This document shows positions 21,567 through 30,558 of a stretch of DNA of 64,000 nucleotides, in pieces; position 1 is the first letter of the stretch; each line of letters begins with the position of its first letter. Under the pieces are notes generated by a model. It searched no databases, was not told the origin of the DNA, and was given only the letters and a program-made list of their open reading frames with translations. Both the position numbers and the translations under genes were made by a program. This DNA comes from Clostridioides difficile_A (GTDB lineage: Bacteria > Bacillota > Clostridia > Peptostreptococcales > Peptostreptococcaceae): positions 1,054,001 through 1,118,000 of the forward strand of contig OX246690.1 of assembly GCA_945909635.1 (NCBI GenBank), written 5' to 3'.

Positions 21567-23588
21567 ATGAGAAGAAATGCGAAGTTATTAACAACAGGAA
21601 TTCTTTCAATGGCAATTGTTGCACCGACAATGGCATTTGCCACTGAATCTAGTGCTATGGAAAATAATGCAGATTTAAATATAAGCTTAGAGAAAAAAAG
21701 TATAGTTTTAGGTAGTACATCAAAAGTTAGTGTTAAATTTAAAGAAAAGCCAGATGCAGACAGTATTACATTAAAATATAAATGTTATGACATGCCATTA
21801 GATACGACTATAAATTACAATAAATCAACTGGAGCATATGAAGGGACTATCAATTATAATAAAGACCCAGAATATCAAAATGTTTGGGAATTACAAGGTA
21901 TAATAATAAACAGTGAAAATAATCCGAAGACTTTAAACAAACAAGACTTGGAAAAGATGGGACTAAATTTAAAAGACTATAATGTAACACAAGAATGTAT
22001 AATTGAAGACATAACTTCGAGAAAAGATGTAAGTAAATACTTGAGAAAAACTTCTGCACCTATCACAGAACTTACAGGAAGTGATAGATATGAAACAGCA
22101 GTTAAAATAAGTAAAGAAGGCTGGAAAAATGGTTCAGATAAGGTAATTATAATAAGTGGAGATGTAAGTATTGATGGGATTATATCAACTCCATTAGCGA
22201 CTACGTATAATGCACCTATACTTTTGGTTGAAAAAAATAATGTGCCAGATAGTGTAAAATCAGAATTAAAACGTCTAAATCCTAAAGATGTAATTATAAT
22301 TGGAGATGAAAACTCCATTTCTAAAACTAGTGCTAATCAGATAAAAACAGCTGTAAATGCTAGTCAAACACGTCTAAGTGGCTCTAATAGATATGAGACA
22401 TCTCTATTGATAGCAAAAGAAATAGATAAAAATCACGATGTAGATAAAGTGTACATAACGAATGCTACTGGTGGAGAAGTGGATGCACTCACTATAGCAG
22501 CAAAAGCAGGTCAAGATGAGCAACCGATTATATTAACTGATAAAGATAGTATTACAAATAATACATACAAATGGTTGGAGAGTGAGAACTTACAAAGTGC
22601 TTATTTTATAGGTGGTCCTCAAATGATATCAACAAATGTCATCAATAAAATAAATGATATAACGAAGGATAGTGTTACTAATAATAGAGTATATGGAGCA
22701 GATAGACATGAAACAAATGCAAATGTAATAAAGAAATTCTATACAGAGGATGAATTAGAAGCTGTGTTAGTAGCTAAATCGGATGTACTTGTTGATGCTT
22801 TAGCAGCAGGTCCATTGGCAGCTAACTTAAAATCACCAATACTTATAACACCAAAAACGTATGTGTCTGCATATCATAAAGAGAATTTAGAGGCTAAATC
22901 AGCTAATAAGGTATATAAAATAGGTGGTGGATTGACTTCCAATGTAATGAACTCTATAGCAGCATCACTATCTAAACATAATACTACTCCAACAGACCCA
23001 GATAATAATACTGGTGCTAAGACAGTTATGATTGACCCAGGACATGGCGGTTCGGATAGTGGAACAACAGGAAAACCATTAGGAGGTATTAAAGAAAAAG
23101 ATTATACTTTAAATACTTCACTTGCAACTACTGAATATTTACGTTCAAAAGGTATAAATGTAATTATGACTAGAGACACAGATAAAACTCTATCACTTGG
23201 AAATAGAACTGCTTTATCTAATTCTTTAAGACCAGATTTATTTACAAGTATACACTATAATGCGTCTGATACAACTGGAAATGGTGTGGAAGTATTTTAT
23301 AAACTTGAAGATAAAAATGGTGGAACTACCAAAACTTTAGCTACAAATATATTAAATAGAATTTTAGAAAAGTTCAATCTAAAAAACAGAGGTGCTAAGA
23401 CGAGAGCACTATCAACTGATGCAACAAAAGATTATTTATATGTTTTAAGAACAAATGACATGCCAGCAGTACTTGTAGAATGTGCGTTTTTAGATAATGA
23501 AAAAGATATGAGTTTATTGAATACATCAAGCAAGGTAAAGGAAATGGGTACACAAATTGGTAAAGGTATAGAAGAGTCACTAAAATAG
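21567..23588 (+). CDS. cwp16: Cell-wall protein with three CWB2 modules and an amidase domain (Cwp16)
   Basis: This 673-residue surface protein has a signal peptide (cleavage near FATESSA, residues 26-30) and an N-terminal region of about 135 residues. Three CWB2 modules (about 168-465) follow, each ending in a PILL-type motif (PILLVEK, QPIILTD, SPILITP); these anchor the protein to the wall polymer. A C-terminal amidase_3 domain (about 484-673) has DPGHGG (H493), TSIHYNA and LVECAFLDN, the zinc and catalytic residues of N-acetylmuramoyl-L-alanine amidases. AAGGAG is 14 bases before the ATG, an unusually long gap. It is the first of two tandem paralogues. The name follows recalled C. difficile nomenclature. 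Confidence 0.88.
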   Translation: MRRNAKLLTTGILSMAIVAPTMAFATESSAMENNADLNISLEKKSIVLGSTSKVSVKFKEKPDADSITLKYKCYDMPLDTTINYNKSTGAYEGTINYNKDPEYQNVWELQGIIINSENNPKTLNKQDLEKMGLNLKDYNVTQECIIEDITSRKDVSKYLRKTSAPITELTGSDRYETAVKISKEGWKNGSDKVIIISGDVSIDGIISTPLATTYNAPILLVEKNNVPDSVKSELKRLNPKDVIIIGDENSISKTSANQIKTAVNASQTRLSGSNRYETSLLIAKEIDKNHDVDKVYITNATGGEVDALTIAAKAGQDEQPIILTDKDSITNNTYKWLESENLQSAYFIGGPQMISTNVINKINDITKDSVTNNRVYGADRHETNANVIKKFYTEDELEAVLVAKSDVLVDALAAGPLAANLKSPILITPKTYVSAYHKENLEAKSANKVYKIGGGLTSNVMNSIAASLSKHNTTPTDPDNNTGAKTVMIDPGHGGSDSGTTGKPLGGIKEKDYTLNTSLATTEYLRSKGINVIMTRDTDKTLSLGNRTALSNSLRPDLFTSIHYNASDTTGNGVEVFYKLEDKNGGTTKTLATNILNRILEKFNLKNRGAKTRALSTDATKDYLYVLRTNDMPAVLVECAFLDNEKDMSLLNTSSKVKEMGTQIGKGIEESLK

Positions 23589-23683
23589 TCTAAATGAGAA
23601 TAATTAAAGGTTTTAATATAAAATAAATTATTGTATTAAACTTAGACTAAGTCTACAAAATAAAATATAATTGAATTAGTAAG

Positions 23684-23741
23684 AAAGGCTATATATATAC
23701 TGTTGCATATAAGTGCAAAATAGTGTATATATAGCCTTTTG
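23684..23741 (+). terminator. cwp16 terminator
   Basis: AAAGGCTATATATATAC at 23684-23700 pairs with GTATATATAGCCTTTT at 23725-23740. An inner TTGCATATAAGTGCAA hairpin lies in the loop. A diverged copy lies after cwp17. Confidence 0.8.
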
Positions 23742-23874
23742 TAGTTAAGTATAATATAAAAACATTCATATAGACCAAGAATATTATTAGCTATTAAAAA
23801 TGGTGATATTTTTCTATAAAATACGATTAAAATTAAGGTATTCTGTGTTATTATTTGTTTTTTATGGATTTTTA

Positions 23875-23903
23875 TTGTAATAAGTGATATAGTGAAGATA
23901 AAT
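23875..23903 (+). promoter_or_regulatory. Probable cwp17 promoter (diverged duplicate)
   Basis: TTGTAA at 23875-23880 and ATAAAT at 23898-23903 are 17 bases apart and align with the cwp16 promoter, including the shared GTGATATAGTG-like spacer. The -10 has drifted from TATAAT. The 459-base gap between the two genes otherwise holds only the cwp16 terminator and leader sequence. Confidence 0.5.
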
Positions 23904-24047
23904 AAATGTATCTAATACGTTTATTTTTTTATTATTTTATTTTTATAATTTATTTATAAATTATTTATAATTTGGGAAGATACACTTTGACATATTAAAA
24001 AATTAAGAAGATTAAATTAGAAATTTATTTTAAATAAGGAGATTGAT

Positions 24048-26066
24048 ATGAAAAGAAATACAAAATTATTAACAACAGGAATTCTTTCAATGGCAATTGT
24101 TGCACCGACAATGGCATTTGCCACTGAATCTAGTGCTATGGAAAATAATGCAGATTTAAGTATAAATTTAGAGAAAAAAAGTATAGTTTTAGGTAGTACA
24201 TCAAAAGTTAGTGTTAAATTTAAAGAAAAGCCAGATGCAGATAGTATTACATTAAAATATAAGTGTTATGATATGCCATTAGATACGACTATAAATTACA
24301 ATAAATCAACTGGGGTATATGAAGGGACTATCAATTATAATAAAGACCCAGAATATCAAAATGTTTGGGAGTTACAAGGTATAACAATAAACAGTGAAAA
24401 TAATCCGAAGACTTTAAACAAACAAGACCTGGAAAAGATGGGACTAAATTTAAAAGACTATAATGTAACACAAGAATGTATAATTGAAGACATAACTTCA
24501 AGAAAAGATGTAAGTAAATACTTGAGAAAAACTTCTGCACCTATCACAGAGCTTACAGGAAGTGATAGATATGAAACAGCAGTTAAAATAAGTAAAGAAG
24601 GCTGGAAAAATGGTTCAGATAAGGTAATTATAATAAATGGAGATGTAAGTATTGATGGTATTATATCAACTCCATTAGCAACTACATATAATGCACCTAT
24701 ACTTTTGGTTGAAAAAAATAATGTGCCAGATAGTGTAAAATCAGAGTTAAAACGTCTAAATCCTAAAGATGTAATTATAATTGGAGATGAAAACTCCGTT
24801 TCTAAAACTAGTGCTAATCAAATTAAATCGGCTGCAAATGCTAATCAAACACGTCTAAATGGCTCTAATAGATACGAGACATCTCTATTGATAGCAAAAG
24901 AAATAGATAAAAATCATGATGTAGATAAAGTATATATAACAAATGGTAAGGATGGTGGAGAAATAGATGCACTTACTATAGCAGCAAAAGCAGGTCAAGA
25001 TAAGCAACCAATTATAGTGGCTGACAAAGATAGTATTACAAATAATACATATCAATGGCTAGAGAGTGAGGATTTACAAAGTGCTTATTTTATAGGTGGT
25101 CCTCAAATGATATCAACAAATGTAATTAATAAAGTAAATGATATAACGAAGGATAATGTTACTAATAATAGAGTATCTGGTGCAGATAGACATGAAACAA
25201 ATGCAAATGTAATAAAGAAATTCTATACAGAGGATGAATTAGAAGCTGTGTTAGTAGCTAAATCAGATGAACTTGTTGATGCTTTAGCAGCAGGTTCATT
25301 AGCTGCTAGCTTAAAATCACCAATTCTTATAACGCCAAAGACGTATGTGTCTGCATACCATAAAGCTAATTTAGAAGCTAAATCGGCTAATAAGGTATAT
25401 AAAATAGGCGGAGGATTGACTTCGAAGGTAATGAATTCTATAGCAGCATCACTATCTAAACATAATACAACTCCAACAGACCCAGGAAATAATACTGGTG
25501 CTAAGACAGTTATGATTGACCCAGGGCATGGTGGTTCAGCACCTGGAAATTCATTTGGAGGAATGATTGAAAAAGATTACAATTTAAATACTTCACTTGC
25601 AACTACTGAATACTTACGTTCAAAAGGTATAAATGTAATTATGACTAGAGATGCAGATAAAACTGTATCACTTGGAAGTAGAACTGCTTTATCTAACTCA
25701 CTTAAACCAGACTTATTTACAAGTATACATTACAATGGTGATAATAATAGAAAAGGTCATGGAGTAGAAGTATTTTATAAACTTAAAGATAAAAATGGAG
25801 GAACTACTAAGACTGTGGCTACAAATATATTAAATAGGATTTTAGAGAAATTTAAACTTACTAATAGAGGTATAAAAATAAGAACTCTAGACGATAACCC
25901 TGCAAAAGATTATTTATATGTTTTAAGAACTAATAATGTGCCAGCTGTACTTGTAGAATGTGCATTTTTGGATAATGCTAGTGACATGAGTTTAATAAAC
26001 TCTCCAGCAAAAGTAAAAGAAATGGGAACACAAATAGCTAAGGGAATAGAAGAGTCATTAAAGTAA
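24048..26066 (+). CDS. cwp17: Cell-wall protein with three CWB2 modules and an amidase domain (Cwp17)
   Basis: This is a close paralogue of the gene upstream, with the same order of signal peptide, N-terminal region, three CWB2 modules and amidase_3 domain. The first 170 residues differ at only a handful of positions. The amidase domain is visibly more diverged, for example DPGHGGSAPGNSFGGMIEKD here against DPGHGGSDSGTTGKPLGG upstream. The catalytic histidines and the glutamate in LVECAFLDN are kept, so both should be active. AAGGAG lies six bases before the ATG. Separate promoter and terminator elements suggest independent transcription. The product is expected in the S-layer-associated cell wall. 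Confidence 0.88.
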   Translation: MKRNTKLLTTGILSMAIVAPTMAFATESSAMENNADLSINLEKKSIVLGSTSKVSVKFKEKPDADSITLKYKCYDMPLDTTINYNKSTGVYEGTINYNKDPEYQNVWELQGITINSENNPKTLNKQDLEKMGLNLKDYNVTQECIIEDITSRKDVSKYLRKTSAPITELTGSDRYETAVKISKEGWKNGSDKVIIINGDVSIDGIISTPLATTYNAPILLVEKNNVPDSVKSELKRLNPKDVIIIGDENSVSKTSANQIKSAANANQTRLNGSNRYETSLLIAKEIDKNHDVDKVYITNGKDGGEIDALTIAAKAGQDKQPIIVADKDSITNNTYQWLESEDLQSAYFIGGPQMISTNVINKVNDITKDNVTNNRVSGADRHETNANVIKKFYTEDELEAVLVAKSDELVDALAAGSLAASLKSPILITPKTYVSAYHKANLEAKSANKVYKIGGGLTSKVMNSIAASLSKHNTTPTDPGNNTGAKTVMIDPGHGGSAPGNSFGGMIEKDYNLNTSLATTEYLRSKGINVIMTRDADKTVSLGSRTALSNSLKPDLFTSIHYNGDNNRKGHGVEVFYKLKDKNGGTTKTVATNILNRILEKFKLTNRGIKIRTLDDNPAKDYLYVLRTNNVPAVLVECAFLDNASDMSLINSPAKVKEMGTQIAKGIEESLK

Positions 26067-26157
26067 TTGTAAGTAAAAATATTTGAAAGTTTAATATAAA
26101 TTTATAATTGTAAATTTACATTAAAGCCATAAAATGAAATATAAGTGTATCAATATC

Positions 26158-26218
26158 AAAGACTGTATATACATTGTTGCATATATGAATGCAAGACTCT
26201 GTATATATAGTCTTTTTT
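26158..26218 (+). terminator. cwp17 terminator
   Basis: AAAGACTGTATATACA pairs with TGTATATATAGTCTTTTTT. The loop carries the inner TTGCATATATGAATGCAA hairpin also seen after cwp16, so the duplicated unit includes the terminator. Confidence 0.8.
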
Positions 26219-26241
26219 GTAGTTAAATGCAATAATTTGAT

Positions 26242-26273
26242 TGTATTTTGTAAAATACACAATATGATATAAT
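26242..26273 (+). promoter_or_regulatory. Palindrome and -10 element in front of the DNA-repair gene run
   Basis: TGTATTTTGTAAAATACA at 26242-26259 has perfect eight-base arms around GT. Nine bases later comes a consensus TATAAT at 26268-26273. The palindrome covers the place where the -35 should be, so it is a candidate operator. I do not recognise the binding factor; it does not match the clostridial LexA box. Confidence 0.45.
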
Positions 26274-26313
26274 TAGATAATATATACTTAATTTAATTGA
26301 GGAAGGTGATTAT

Positions 26314-28230
26314 GTGGAATATTTACTTGAAAAGAGTGGTTTAAAAGAATATAGATATGAACCTTTAAATAAATACAGAGAAATATTAGAAAAAAACTAT
26401 AATAATTCAAGAAGCATTATACTATTAGTTCCAAATAATAATACAAAAATAAGATATGAAAGATTTTTAAATTTAGATTACAGTGAAGAGTTGAAAATAA
26501 CAACATATATAGGTTTTGTAAAAAAAGAATTATTGAAGTATTGGCCACTTATAATAGAAAAATGTAATGAAATAAATAAAAAAACTGTATCTCCAACATT
26601 TATATCAAACAGCTTAAGTGAATATTTAATAGTACAGAAAGTTAAGGAAAAAAGGATACAAGAAGGTTACTTTGAAGATATTACAGGAACAAATAAATCA
26701 ATAGCAAATAGTATAATGACTAATATAAACAAAGCAGCATTCAATTTAACTGACTTTGATTCTATAGGAGAAAAAATATATTCATCAAAGAAAAATAGAG
26801 ACAGTATATACAGATTTTCATACACTCAGATGGATGAAATTATATCGTATTATATAAATTCATTACTATCAAATTCAATTTTGGATAATGCTTTAAGTGT
26901 ATATCTATATAATCAATATCTGCTTACTGATGATTTTTATATAAAAAACTTATTTAAAGAAGTAAGATATATAATAGTGGATAGCCTTGAAAGTTCAAGT
27001 AATGTAGAAGTTGATTTTATTGCAAAAGCATTAGACAATGTATTAGAAAGTTATATATATATTGACTATAGCAAGGATTATTCTGTATTTAACAATATAG
27101 ATATAGACTATATAAATGAAAAGATAATATCAAAAATTAACTCACAAGAAAAAGATAAGATTAAGAAGAAGAGTATTAAAATAGAGGATTTATATTTATT
27201 AAATGCAAAAGTAGAATTGAATCAATCAAGCCAACTGTACAATGAAATGTTAGATTTAATAAGTAATAAAATTATATCTCTTATAGAAAGTGGGGTATCT
27301 CCAAGAGATATAGCAATTATATCTCCTATAAATAATACTATATTAGAGTATCAAATTAGGGATTCTTTGATAGAAAAAAACATAGATGTTTTTAATACTA
27401 AAAAAGACAAAAAAGCAATAGATTATCCTTATGGAAATGCCCTTGTAGTGGCTACTTGCATATTTTATGGGTATTTAGATTTTATAAAAGAGGATGAATA
27501 TTTAAGCTTTTTAGAAACTCTTTTAGAAATAAATCGGATAAAAGCATTTAAACTTTTCAATGAAACAAGAAATTCAAGTATTGATGATATAGATGGATAT
27601 AGTCAGTACTGTGATATTTTACAGTATATTGAAGATAAGAAGAAAAGTGATATAAAAATACATGAATTTTTAATTCAGTTCTATATAGATAAAATGCTAG
27701 GTTTAAAAGAAGGTAAAAAGAACGTTGGGTTATGTAAAAAGATAATAACTGAAAGTGAATCTTTTAGTGAAAGTATAAATTTACTTGGTATGAGAGAAGA
27801 AAAAATATTTATAGAAGCTTTAAAGACTACAATAAACGATTATTACTCTGTTGTTGATTTAGAGGAGTTGAAATCCAAAGATAAAATAGTAATAACTACT
27901 CCTTATTCATATATATCATCAAATATAGATAGAAGTATACAAATATGGGTAGATATAGGAAGCAATGCTTGGAATATGAAAATAGAAAAAGATATAAGTA
28001 ATTTAATTGTACTTAGAAAATCTTTTGAGGAAAAAAAGGTTTATACAAATGAAATGGAAGAATATTATAAGAAATATTATCTATACAATACTGTATATAA
28101 TTTATTACTAAATGCAAATAAAATTTATGCATATAAGAGTGAGTATACTATTAACGGATATATTCAAGAAAGTATGTTATATAGTATACTCTTAAAAATC
28201 TCACATAAAGGAGATAAGAATTATGATTAA
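26314..28230 (+). CDS. AddB-like inactivated helicase protein without Walker A or nuclease domain
   Basis: The 638-residue protein resembles the helicase half of AddB. RSIILLVPNNNTKIRYE near residues 33-49 corresponds to SIILLVPEQYTFEAE in the addB product downstream. FISNSLSEYLIVQK and YIIVDSLESSSNVEVDFI match the AddB order, with the second at the Walker B position. There is no Walker A loop and no C-terminal PD-(D/E)XK nuclease, and the protein is about half of AddB length. It is probably a structural or DNA-scanning subunit. GTG 26314 has AAGGTGAT ahead. It overlaps the next helicase gene by eight bases. Family assignment rests on motif order only. Confidence 0.65.
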   Translation: MEYLLEKSGLKEYRYEPLNKYREILEKNYNNSRSIILLVPNNNTKIRYERFLNLDYSEELKITTYIGFVKKELLKYWPLIIEKCNEINKKTVSPTFISNSLSEYLIVQKVKEKRIQEGYFEDITGTNKSIANSIMTNINKAAFNLTDFDSIGEKIYSSKKNRDSIYRFSYTQMDEIISYYINSLLSNSILDNALSVYLYNQYLLTDDFYIKNLFKEVRYIIVDSLESSSNVEVDFIAKALDNVLESYIYIDYSKDYSVFNNIDIDYINEKIISKINSQEKDKIKKKSIKIEDLYLLNAKVELNQSSQLYNEMLDLISNKIISLIESGVSPRDIAIISPINNTILEYQIRDSLIEKNIDVFNTKKDKKAIDYPYGNALVVATCIFYGYLDFIKEDEYLSFLETLLEINRIKAFKLFNETRNSSIDDIDGYSQYCDILQYIEDKKKSDIKIHEFLIQFYIDKMLGLKEGKKNVGLCKKIITESESFSESINLLGMREEKIFIEALKTTINDYYSVVDLEELKSKDKIVITTPYSYISSNIDRSIQIWVDIGSNAWNMKIEKDISNLIVLRKSFEEKKVYTNEMEEYYKKYYLYNTVYNLLLNANKIYAYKSEYTINGYIQESMLYSILLKISHKGDKNYD

Positions 28231-30448
28231 TATAAATTATAGAGAAGATCAGATACCGATAATAAATTATGAAGCTGGTACTATGGCAGTACCAGCAGTA
28301 CCAGGTGCAGGAAAAACATTCATAATAACAAACTTAGTAGCGAAGCTATTACTTGAGCAGAGGCATAAAGGAGGCAAGATATTAGTTCTTACATATATGA
28401 ACAGTGCTGTAAATAATTTTAAAGGTAGAATAAAAAAGATTCTTGAAGAGAACCAAATAGATGATATTAGCTCATATGAAGTAATGACCATACATAGTTT
28501 GGCTGTAAAGATAATAAAGGAAAAACCAGAAGTTGTAATGTTAAGTGAGGATTTTAATATAGCTGATGATTTACAAAAAAATATTATATTAAATGAATGT
28601 ATAAATAGATTTAGATTTGAAGGAGGAGAAAGAGCTTTTATATGGTTTCTAAAAGAGCAAAAAGATGAGCATTGGAAGGAAATAACTCTTGAGGCTTGGG
28701 AAAGAGGTTTTTTTGAATTTGCAGTAAACGCAATAAGTGAGCTTAAGTATAAGGGGATTTCTCCAGATAAACTTGAGGAAATATTGTCAAGAGGACACAA
28801 AGGAATGCTTAAAATTATTTTACCAATATATAAATTATATGATAGGAAGTTGAAACAAAATGGATTACTAGATTATGATGACATATTAATTTTAGCAGAA
28901 AAAACTTTGACATTAGATGAAGCACTTAGAAAGAAATTTCAAGTTAGGTACAAATATATTTTTGAAGATGAATGTCAAGATTCAAATGAAATTCAAGGTA
29001 ATATAATAAAAATTATATCTAGTGAAAACAAAAATTTAGTTAGAGTGGGGGATATAAATCAGAGTATAACAGGTACATTTTCATCATCAGACCCTAGATT
29101 TTTTAAAGAATTTATAAATAACTCAGATTTCTGTTATAGGATGAATATGTCAAATAGAAGTTCAGAAGATATACTTAATTTAGCAAATACTCTTGTAGAT
29201 TATGTTACAAAGGAATTTAAACAGGAAGAATGTAGACATGCTCTTGAAGACATGCAAATAAAGACTGTTCCAAATGGAATGGGTTATAAAGAAAATCCTA
29301 GCCCAGAACATTACAATATAAATGTAAAGTGGTATAAAAGCTGGAAAAATGAAATAGAGCAAACTGCCAAATATGTTAAAGGGATAAAAAATAAATACCC
29401 AGATAAGAGTATAGGTATATTAGTTCCATTTAATGAGCAAGTTACACAAGTTGCTAAAGAGCTTAGAGAATACAATCTATCTTTTGAAGAATTAGGTCCA
29501 AATTCCATGAGTAAGAGGAAAATTATAAACAACATAGCATCTATTATTGATTTTATGCTACATTGTGATGATATAGAAAAGTTAATAGATGTACTTGATA
29601 AGGTTTTTATAAATACTGATAATGGAGCAGAGAAAAAAACTTTCTTAGAAGTAATAAAAAATTATTCAACAGAAGAAATTATCTACAATTTTGAATTTAG
29701 TAAGATAGAGACTGATTTAATCGAAATTAATGAAGAAAGTGATATATATATAAGTTTCAAAAGAGGAATAGATATTATAAAACATATATTAGAATATCCA
29801 GTAATAAGGTTAGACCTATTAGTTTTATTTATTGGGAAAAAACTTAATTTAGAAAAAGAAGATAAGGCTATACTTGATTATATATCTTTTTATATAAAGT
29901 ATCTAGTATCAGAAAATATACATATGGATTTAGAAGATGTATATAATTTATTGTTTGATGTAAAAAATAAGGTATTCAATCACATAATAGATGTAGTATA
30001 TGAAATAAATGGATATGAACCAGAACCTGGAAGTATAACATTATGTAACTATCATAAATCAAAGGGGATGGAGTGGGATTGTGTGTTTTTATTAGGTCTT
30101 ATTGAATATAATTTCCCTGACAATATCAATCAAAAATTTCAGAGTGATAAATGGTATTTAAAAGAAAAATACAAAAATCCTATGGCAATTATTAAATCAG
30201 AAATCGAGGCTATATTAAAAGGAAGTATCTCAACTGACTATGCTCATAAAACTAAGATTGATTCTATAAATGAAAAAATTAGGCTTTTATATGTAGGAAT
30301 CACTAGAGCAAAGGAAATGTTAATACTTTCAGGAAGTGCTTATAGAGATGAAAATGATATAGGGAATAAAAGAAAAGAGCAAAAACCAAGTATATACTTA
30401 AACAGATTGAACCGACATATTAGTGAAAAGAGGTTGAATAACTGTTAA
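28223..30448 (+). CDS. UvrD/PcrA-type superfamily 1 DNA helicase
   Basis: This is an ATP-driven 3'-5' DNA translocase of the UvrD/Rep/AddA class. The motifs run in order: Walker A GAGKT at residues 28-32, VLTYMNSAVNNFKGRI, TIHSLAVKI, Walker B EDECQDSNE at 248-256 (cysteine in the usual DEXQD), VRVGDINQSI, the arginine of MSNRSSEDI, CNYHKSKGMEWD and LYVGITRAKE. At 741 residues it ends after the helicase domains and lacks the AddA nuclease domain. It overlaps the AddB-like gene upstream and is followed by a separate nuclease gene, so the three probably form one complex. It does not look like PcrA itself because of the divergent motifs and the context. Confidence 0.87.
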   Translation: MININYREDQIPIINYEAGTMAVPAVPGAGKTFIITNLVAKLLLEQRHKGGKILVLTYMNSAVNNFKGRIKKILEENQIDDISSYEVMTIHSLAVKIIKEKPEVVMLSEDFNIADDLQKNIILNECINRFRFEGGERAFIWFLKEQKDEHWKEITLEAWERGFFEFAVNAISELKYKGISPDKLEEILSRGHKGMLKIILPIYKLYDRKLKQNGLLDYDDILILAEKTLTLDEALRKKFQVRYKYIFEDECQDSNEIQGNIIKIISSENKNLVRVGDINQSITGTFSSSDPRFFKEFINNSDFCYRMNMSNRSSEDILNLANTLVDYVTKEFKQEECRHALEDMQIKTVPNGMGYKENPSPEHYNINVKWYKSWKNEIEQTAKYVKGIKNKYPDKSIGILVPFNEQVTQVAKELREYNLSFEELGPNSMSKRKIINNIASIIDFMLHCDDIEKLIDVLDKVFINTDNGAEKKTFLEVIKNYSTEEIIYNFEFSKIETDLIEINEESDIYISFKRGIDIIKHILEYPVIRLDLLVLFIGKKLNLEKEDKAILDYISFYIKYLVSENIHMDLEDVYNLLFDVKNKVFNHIIDVVYEINGYEPEPGSITLCNYHKSKGMEWDCVFLLGLIEYNFPDNINQKFQSDKWYLKEKYKNPMAIIKSEIEAILKGSISTDYAHKTKIDSINEKIRLLYVGITRAKEMLILSGSAYRDENDIGNKRKEQKPSIYLNRLNRHISEKRLNNC

Positions 30449-30558
30449 TATATAATAAGTTTGATTGATATATTGTTTAAAATATTGATTGAAAAAGTTA
30501 AAACAATAGATAGTAGCAAATAGCTATTAAAAATAAAGTTAAGAGAGAAGTGATATGA

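Noticed and set aside
21372..26218. The cwp16/cwp17 duplication as a mobile element
   Set aside because: No transposase, integrase or terminal repeats are present; simple tandem gene duplication explains it.
28267..28800. 177-codon minus-strand frame within the UvrD-type helicase
   Set aside because: It overlaps the Walker A region of a clear helicase and has shadow-like composition.
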